DNA from: Kofleriaceae bacterium | GTDB lineage: Bacteria > Myxococcota_A > Polyangia > Haliangiales > Haliangiaceae | DNA length: 36,270 nucleotides | Reading direction: 5' to 3' | Assembly (NCBI GenBank): GCA_025357755.1 | Contig: JANXOP010000341.1 | Span: forward strand, 1-36,270 | In this document: one piece after another, positions 31,564 to 36,270 of the stretch | Numbering within the stretch: position 1 is the stretch's first letter | Layout of the letters: every line of letters starts with the position of its first letter | The notes under the pieces: generated by a model | The model's database searches: none | What the model saw: only the letters and a program-made list of their open reading frames with translations | Told to the model about the DNA's origin: nothing | Position numbers and translations under genes: made by a program

Positions 31564-31873
31564 GGCGGCTAAACCGGAGCTAACTGTGCGGTTAGTCCCG
31601 CGATCGAGGGCTATCCGCACGGCGAATGGATTCGCGACCCGACCTGGCGGTGGCGTCTATGCGACGTGGATGCCGTGACGCGGTGACCGCACGCTCGGAC
31701 CCATCGCTGGCCGCGTGTGGAGCTCGCTCGGCGACGGCTACACGTACGCGAACACGGCTACGGGCAAGATGGAGACGATGCACCCCCAGATATCGGGATC
31801 GCGAGTGTAGAGGATGGCTCGAGCTCGACCCTCGCCGCACGCAGCGCGCGGATCGCCATGGTGACGGGGTGTT
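31564..31873. other. Intergenic region without recognisable gene
   Basis: 310 bases between two minus-strand lipoprotein genes. It must hold the promoter of the methyltransferase lipoprotein near 31564. A plus-strand fragment without start (about 31690-31809, including GRVWSSLGDGYTYANTATGK) has a natural look and may be a decayed gene end, but I cannot assign it. Confidence 0.5.
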
Positions 31874-32272
31874 TCACTTGGCGACGTAGGTGAACGCGTG
31901 CGGGAGCTTGACCTCGCCGCCCTCGTAGACGACGCGGACGTCGACGACCTCGCCGGCCGTGCCCGCGGGCGCTTGAACGATCAGCTCGCTGTCGCTCGAG
32001 ATCCGCACGATCTCGCCCTCCGTGCCACCGAAGTAGATCTTCGCGCTCTGCGCGATCGGCAAGAGGCGCGTGCCGGTGAGCTCGAGGTACGAGCCGCCGG
32101 CAGCATCACCCTGCGCAGGCGCGATCGCGGTGATCTTCACGCCTCCGGTCGCTGCGGGTTCTTCCTTCTTGGCGCGGTTGTTGATCGCGATCGGCGAAGC
32201 CGCACCTGGCGTGGGAGCCGGCGGCTTGGAGCTAGCGCAACCGACGAGCAACGCGATCAGTGCGAGTTTCAT
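31874..32272 (-). CDS. Lipoprotein with IPT/TIG domain
   Basis: A 132-residue lipoprotein: signal MKLALIALLVGC with Cys12, a Pro/Ala linker, then a single IPT/TIG immunoglobulin-like domain (about 50-132). VKITAIAPAQGDAAGGSYLELTGTRL is the first strand pair, followed by KIYFGGTEGEIVRISSDSELIVQAPAG and VDVRVVYEGGEVKLPHAFTYV, all typical of the fold. It is likely surface or periplasmic and involved in binding. Its ATG overlaps the stop of the upstream 59-residue gene (ATGA), so the two are translationally coupled. A longer frame to 32464 is a shadow. Confidence 0.88.
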   Translation of the reverse strand: MKLALIALLVGCASSKPPAPTPGAASPIAINNRAKKEEPAATGGVKITAIAPAQGDAAGGSYLELTGTRLLPIAQSAKIYFGGTEGEIVRISSDSELIVQAPAGTAGEVVDVRVVYEGGEVKLPHAFTYVAK

Positions 32273-32448
32273 TTCTTGGTGATCGTGGCGCGGATTCCCT
32301 GCTCGGCAAATGACTCGCGCAGCTTTTCGATCACCACGTCCTCGACCTTCGGGGTGAGATCGACCACGGCGCCGACCACATTTGCCACGAACCAGCCTTT
32401 TTGCTTCTCGACGATCTCGTCGACGTTCTCGATCTCGATGGTGATCAT
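32269..32448 (-). CDS. 59-residue protein coupled to the TIG lipoprotein
   Basis: A complete small frame from ATG at 32448 to TGA at 32269-32271: MITIEIENVDEIVEKQKG, then WFVANVVGAVVDLTP, VEDVVIEKLRESFAEQGI and a basic end ITKK. It predicts a beta-strand, a helix, a second helix and a strand, with normal codon use. The stop overlaps the ATG of the lipoprotein gene by four bases, strong evidence of translation. No signal peptide, no Cys; cytoplasmic. I do not recognise the family. It is easily missed because of its length. Confidence 0.75.
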   Translation of the reverse strand: MITIEIENVDEIVEKQKGWFVANVVGAVVDLTPKVEDVVIEKLRESFAEQGIRATITKK

Positions 32449-32496
32449 CCGACCACGATTGCACGTCAGGCGCCGATCAGGGGACGAAGCGGTACG

Positions 32497-32580
32497 TCAG
32501 CGCGCATCCTCGCCAGCCTCGGTGCGACACGCGATCTGGAGCTCGCGCGCGCCCTCGGCGATCAACACGTGCCGGGTCAT
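32497..32580 (-). CDS. Possible 27-residue frame coupled to the oxygenase gene
   Basis: An ATG overlapping the stop of the Rieske gene (ATGA) opens 27 codons (MTRHVLIAEGARELQIACR…) ending at 32497. The overlap and natural composition hint at a coupled small protein or the start of a lost gene; it could be chance. Confidence 0.3.
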   Translation of the reverse strand: MTRHVLIAEGARELQIACRTEAGEDAR

Positions 32581-33692
32581 CCGACCGACCGTGCGACCTG
32601 GCGGTGGAACCAGTGCACGCCGCGCTCTTGCTCGGGCGCGAACTTGCTGCGCGGCGCGAAGCCGGACTTCAGGCCGCGCGCGACCTGTGCGAGCGCGTCG
32701 ACATCCTCGGCATCGACCTGCGAGCTCAACCAGCGGCGATCGCGCTCGGCATGCTTCGCGCGATCGAGCGCGAGCTGGTACCAGGTGAAGCGCGTGGCGT
32801 CCGGGCGATCCGGAATCGGCGAATAGATGTTCACCGACAGGCCCCACGGATAGAAGTTCAGCGTGAGGTTCGGAAAGATGAACCACCACAGCGCGAACAC
32901 GCGGCGGCCCTTGGGATCCGCGAAGCGATCGGGCAACCACGCTGGATCGAAGCCATCGGCCGGATCCCGCGCGTAGACCCATTGCAACACCGATTGATCG
33001 TAGAGCTCCGTCGTATAGCTGCCGAGATCGACCGCATCGGCGAGCCCACCGGGCGCGCGATGCACGAACCCGATGTGAAACTGATCGAGATAGTTCGCGG
33101 CGTGCTGCTTCCAGTTGCCCGGTACCTCGCGAATCTCTGCGGACATTCGCTCGGGAATCGCCGGCATCCTCGCGAGCGAGGCCTCGACCGGCGCGAGCAC
33201 GGTCTCGAGCCGAGCGGCGTGGGGATCGAAGTTAATCCAGGTCAACCGACGCCACGCCTCGACGGGTAGGGCAGTCAGTGAATCGCACGGTCGCATCGCC
33301 TTGGTGTCGAAGCCTTGTTGCGAGATGACCTTGCCCGCGCAATCGAAGCGGCGGCCGTGCTGCGCGCAGACCAGGGTCGGGCCGCGCGAGGCGCCGAGCA
33401 CGAGCGGGTACCACGCGTGCGTGCAGGTGTTCGGGAAGGCACGGAGCGCCTCGTCATCCCAGGCGCGCTGCAGGAACAGCGGCTTGTCGTTGACCGTGAT
33501 CGGCACGCGCGAGCCGCGTGCCGCGAGCTGTTCGTCGAGCGGACGCGGATCCTCGCCACGCTCGGTCACGACCTGCCAGGACCGCGAAAAGATCGTGGCG
33601 AGCTCGCGCGAGAGGAATTCACGGTCCGTGAACGTCGAAGCGGGCAGGCCTTCGGCCAGGCGGATGTCGTCATCGACGTGCCAGGTGTCCAT
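32577..33692 (-). CDS. Rieske non-heme iron oxygenase, alpha subunit type
   Basis: A 371-residue ring-hydroxylating or demethylating oxygenase. The Rieske [2Fe-2S] ligands are Cys90-x-His92 (NTCTHAWYP) and Cys109-x-x-His112 (VCAQHGRRFD). The catalytic mononuclear iron site is in NWKQHAANYLDQFHIGFVH, with bridging Asp203, His206 and His211. The C-terminal catalytic domain has FIFPNLTLNFYPWGLSVNIYSPI. The alpha-subunit type needs a separate reductase, none of which is nearby. An upstream TTG at 33701 is possible, but ATG at 33692 fits. Substrate unknown; candidates are aromatic acids, choline/carnitine-like amines or sterols. It diverges from hrpA. Confidence 0.93.
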   Translation of the reverse strand: MDTWHVDDDIRLAEGLPASTFTDREFLSRELATIFSRSWQVVTERGEDPRPLDEQLAARGSRVPITVNDKPLFLQRAWDDEALRAFPNTCTHAWYPLVLGASRGPTLVCAQHGRRFDCAGKVISQQGFDTKAMRPCDSLTALPVEAWRRLTWINFDPHAARLETVLAPVEASLARMPAIPERMSAEIREVPGNWKQHAANYLDQFHIGFVHRAPGGLADAVDLGSYTTELYDQSVLQWVYARDPADGFDPAWLPDRFADPKGRRVFALWWFIFPNLTLNFYPWGLSVNIYSPIPDRPDATRFTWYQLALDRAKHAERDRRWLSSQVDAEDVDALAQVARGLKSGFAPRSKFAPEQERGVHWFHRQVARSVG

Positions 33693-33791
33693 GGCGGTCA
33701 ACCTACTACGCGAACCCGCGCAGCCGTGCTACTTGACGTCACCGTCGTGGCCGCCTCAGTTTTACGCCCAGGGCTGCGCCTGAGCGAGCGG

Positions 33792-36270
33792 GTGAAGTTC
33801 CCGGAGAATTTGCCGATCACGGCCTCCGTGATCGACATCGCGAACGCGATCGATGGCCATCAGGTCATCATCATCGCGGGCGAGACCGGCTCGGGCAAGA
33901 CCACCCAGCTGCCGAAGATCTGTCTCGCGATGGGCCGCGCGGAGCACGCGTACATCGGCTGCACGCAACCGCGCCGGATCGCGGCGACGAGCGTCGCGGC
34001 GCGCGTGGCCGAGGAGCTCGGGACCCAGGTCGGCGACGTGGTCGGCTACAAGGTCCGGTTCAACGACAAGGTCAGCCAGAATTCCTACGTCAAGTTCATG
34101 ACGGATGGCATCTTGCTCGCCGAGATCCAGGGCGATCCGATGCTGCGCGCGTACGACACGATCATCGTCGACGAAGCGCACGAGCGCAGCCTCAATATCG
34201 ATTTCTTGCTCGGCTTCTTGAAGCAGCTGCTGCCGCGTCGGCCCGAGCTGCGCGTGATCGTGAGCTCGGCGACGCTCGAGCTCGAGCGGTTCTCGAAGTT
34301 CTTCGGCGATGCGCCGGTGATCGAGGTCTCGGGCCGGACGTACCCGGTCGACGTGTTCTATCGGCCGCCCACCGAGGAAGAGCGCGATCTGTCGGAGGTC
34401 GTCGCGAACACGGTCAACGAGATCACCGAGATGGATCCGCGCGGCGACATCCTCGTGTTCTTGCCCGGCGAGCGCGAGATTCGCGAGGCGGTGCAAGAGA
34501 TCGAGCAGCGCGCACTTCCCCATACCGTCGTCTTGCCGCTCTACGCGCGGCTGTCGCCGCAGGATCAGCAGCGCGTGTTTCACACGTTACCGCAGCGCCG
34601 GGTGGTGCTCGCGACGAACGTCGCCGAGACCTCGCTGACGATTCCGGGCATCGTGTACGTCGTCGATGCGGGCGTCGCGCGCGTGAATCGCTACAACGTG
34701 CGTACCGGGGTCACGCAGCTGCTGATCGAGCCGGTGTCGCGCGCGAGTGCGGATCAGCGCAAGGGTCGCTGCGGGCGCACGCAGCACGGCGTGTGCTTCC
34801 GGCTCTACGAGGAGCAGGACTACATCACGCGGCCATCGCACACCGATCCCGAGATCCAGCGCGTCGGGCTCGCGGGCGTGATCCTGCGCATGAAGTCGCT
34901 GCGGCTCGCCGATATCGAGAGCTTCCCGTTCCTCGATCCGCCGCAGAAGCGCGCGATCGACGAAGGCTATCGCGTGCTCGAAGAGATCGGCGCGATGTCG
35001 AGCGCTGGCGAGCTCACCGAGCTCGGGCATCACATCGGGCGGTTGCCGCTCGATCCGCGGCTGTCGCGGATGATCCTCGGCGGTCGCGACGAGAATGCGC
35101 TGCGCGAGGTCGTCGTGATCGCGGCCGCGCTCGGGCTCCAGGATCCTCGCGATCGCCCGCACGCTGCCCAGCAGAAGGCCGACGAGGCGCATCGCCAGTT
35201 CAAGGATGAAGGCTCGGACTTCATCGCCTACTTGAAGATCTGGGAGACCTGGCAGGCCGCGAAGGCGCGCAGCACGAAGAACCAGCTCTACAAGTTCGCG
35301 CGCGAGAACTTCCTCAACTTCAACCGCATGCGCGAATGGGAGGACATCCACGCGCAGATCGTGCGGACGATGAAGGAGCTGGATTTTCGCCCGAACGAGA
35401 AGACGGCGACGGGCGAACAGATCCATCGCGCACTCCTGCCGGGCTTGCTCTCGAAGATCGGCATGTGGAATGTCGAGAGCCGGATCTATATCGGTGCGCG
35501 CCAGACCAAGTGGATGATCCATCCCTCGTCGGCGCTCGCGAAGAAGCCGCCGCAGTGGGTGATGGCGGCCGAGCTCGTCGAGACCTCGCAGCTGTTCGCG
35601 CGTGGGGTCGCGAAGATCGATCCGCTGTGGATCGAAGGCGCGGCGGGCTCCTCGTGCAAGCGCAGCTATGGCGATCCGCACTGGGATCCGAAGACCGCGC
35701 AAGTCTCCGCGAAGGAGCAGGTCACGCTGTACGGCCTGCCGATCGTCAAGGAGCGGCGGGTCAACTACGCGCAGTTCGATCCGAAGCTCTGTCGCGATCT
35801 GTTCATCACGCACGCGCTCGTGCGGGGCGAGTACGCGACGAAGGGTGCCTTCGCCGAGCACAACCGGCGCTTGTTCCTCGAGGTCGAGCAGCTGCGCGAC
35901 AAGGCTCGGCGAAGCGATATGCTCGCCGACGAGACCTCGCTGTGGGAGTTCTTCGATTCCAAGCTGCCCGACGAGATCGTGAGCGGCAAGACGTTCGAGG
36001 ACTGGCGGCGTACGGCCGAGGCCAAGGATCCGCACATCCTCGAGCTCTCTCGCGCGGAGCTCTTGCTCGACGAGGCCGCCGAGCTCTCGCCCGAGCGCTA
36101 TCCCGATCACATCACGAAGGCGCGGCTGCGCATCACGTACAAGTTCGAACCCGGTGAAGAAGACGACGGCATCACCGCCACGATCCCGCTCGCGCAGTTG
36201 CCGCAGCTCGATCCGGACCTGCTCGAGTGGACGATCGGTGGCTACCTCCAGGCCAAGGTGTTCGCGCTGT
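33792..36270 (+). CDS. hrpA: ATP-dependent RNA helicase HrpA (3' end outside window)
   Basis: DEAH-box 3'-to-5' RNA helicase; in E. coli HrpA helps resolve stalled or colliding ribosomes and process mRNA. At least 826 residues are in the window. Motifs: Walker A GETGSGKTTQLP, TQPRRIAA, DEAH in IIVDEAHERSLN, SAT (VSSATLE), LVFLPGEREI, TNVAETSLTIPGI and QRKGRCGR, the HrpA-type motif VI. The OB-like and DUF3418-type C-terminal region begins at about 35400 (GLLSKIGMWNVESRIYIGAR, HPSSAL, WVMAAELVETSQLFAR). The GTG at 33792 begins KFPENLPIT, the usual HrpA start; in-frame GTG at 33747 or 33726 are alternatives. No stop before 36270. Confidence 0.96.
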   Translation, partial: MKFPENLPITASVIDIANAIDGHQVIIIAGETGSGKTTQLPKICLAMGRAEHAYIGCTQPRRIAATSVAARVAEELGTQVGDVVGYKVRFNDKVSQNSYVKFMTDGILLAEIQGDPMLRAYDTIIVDEAHERSLNIDFLLGFLKQLLPRRPELRVIVSSATLELERFSKFFGDAPVIEVSGRTYPVDVFYRPPTEEERDLSEVVANTVNEITEMDPRGDILVFLPGEREIREAVQEIEQRALPHTVVLPLYARLSPQDQQRVFHTLPQRRVVLATNVAETSLTIPGIVYVVDAGVARVNRYNVRTGVTQLLIEPVSRASADQRKGRCGRTQHGVCFRLYEEQDYITRPSHTDPEIQRVGLAGVILRMKSLRLADIESFPFLDPPQKRAIDEGYRVLEEIGAMSSAGELTELGHHIGRLPLDPRLSRMILGGRDENALREVVVIAAALGLQDPRDRPHAAQQKADEAHRQFKDEGSDFIAYLKIWETWQAAKARSTKNQLYKFARENFLNFNRMREWEDIHAQIVRTMKELDFRPNEKTATGEQIHRALLPGLLSKIGMWNVESRIYIGARQTKWMIHPSSALAKKPPQWVMAAELVETSQLFARGVAKIDPLWIEGAAGSSCKRSYGDPHWDPKTAQVSAKEQVTLYGLPIVKERRVNYAQFDPKLCRDLFITHALVRGEYATKGAFAEHNRRLFLEVEQLRDKARRSDMLADETSLWEFFDSKLPDEIVSGKTFEDWRRTAEAKDPHILELSRAELLLDEAAELSPERYPDHITKARLRITYKFEPGEEDDGITATIPLAQLPQLDPDLLEWTIGGYLQAKVFAL

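Noticed and set aside
31626..31889. 87-residue plus-strand frame in the intergenic region
   Set aside because: Arg/Thr-rich composition, no Shine-Dalgarno, overlaps the end of the TIG lipoprotein gene.
33762..36110. Two long minus-strand frames (273 and 507 residues) opposite hrpA
   Set aside because: Low-complexity Arg/Leu/Asp composition; hrpA on the plus strand has every helicase motif.

Overview
The window looks like chromosomal DNA of a high-GC Gram-negative bacterium, most likely a myxobacterium (Myxococcota). The evidence is the codon use with many GTG starts, the abundance of lipoproteins and outer-membrane barrels, a Gly-rich lipoprotein carrying the DGxETxxDCGG-type cysteine motif, and the remains of a eukaryote-like Ser/Thr kinase. 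The lineage is an inference; there is no rRNA or other phylogenetic marker gene here.

Layout. Positions 1-1208 hold the end of an integrated element: a tyrosine recombinase gene (open at the left edge) that converges on the 3' end of a tRNA-Gly(CCC). The element therefore extends to the left, and host DNA starts at the tRNA. Positions 1395-4212 are a stress operon: PDZ protein, small zinc-ribbon protein, small heat-shock protein (sHsp) A, receiver-like protein, sHsp B and sHsp C. About 10 kb of mixed genes follow: LysR, pirin, exported isochorismatase-like hydrolase, porin, PLP decarboxylase, C-terminal J-domain protein, GAF-GGDEF cyclase, NmrA-like protein, barrel protein, and a graveyard of LysR fragments. 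At 13820-15887 the stress operon appears a second time in the same orientation, with a different set of losses.

Positions 16045-18119 hold small exported proteins and lipoproteins. Positions 18122-19821 are two decayed genes (Ser/Thr kinase and Fpg/Nei DNA glycosylase). Positions 19827-25179 carry a Gly-rich lipoprotein, a barrel protein, a MerR regulator, a 3-hydroxyisobutyrate-dehydrogenase-like enzyme, and a metallophosphoesterase/methyltransferase pair. Positions 25270-36270 are more housekeeping-like: DbpA helicase, SGNH hydrolase, DUF2293, lipoproteins, a 10-TM protein, a methyltransferase lipoprotein, a TIG lipoprotein with a coupled 59-residue gene, a Rieske oxygenase and the start of HrpA.

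The most interesting system is the duplicated sHsp/receiver-like operon. By comparing the two copies I infer an ancestral unit of [84-aa gene]-[promoter with a GTCCGG-N6-CCGGAC palindrome]-PDZ-zinc ribbon-[long hairpin]-sHsp A-[long hairpin]-receiver-like-sHsp B-sHsp C. Copy 1 lost the 84-aa gene and one hairpin. Copy 2 lost PDZ and zinc ribbon by one deletion, has one hairpin collapsed, and lost the phosphoacceptor segment of the receiver-like protein. The ~95-nt hairpin keeps its pairing through wobble substitutions between the copies and may be a new regulatory RNA or a mobile palindrome.
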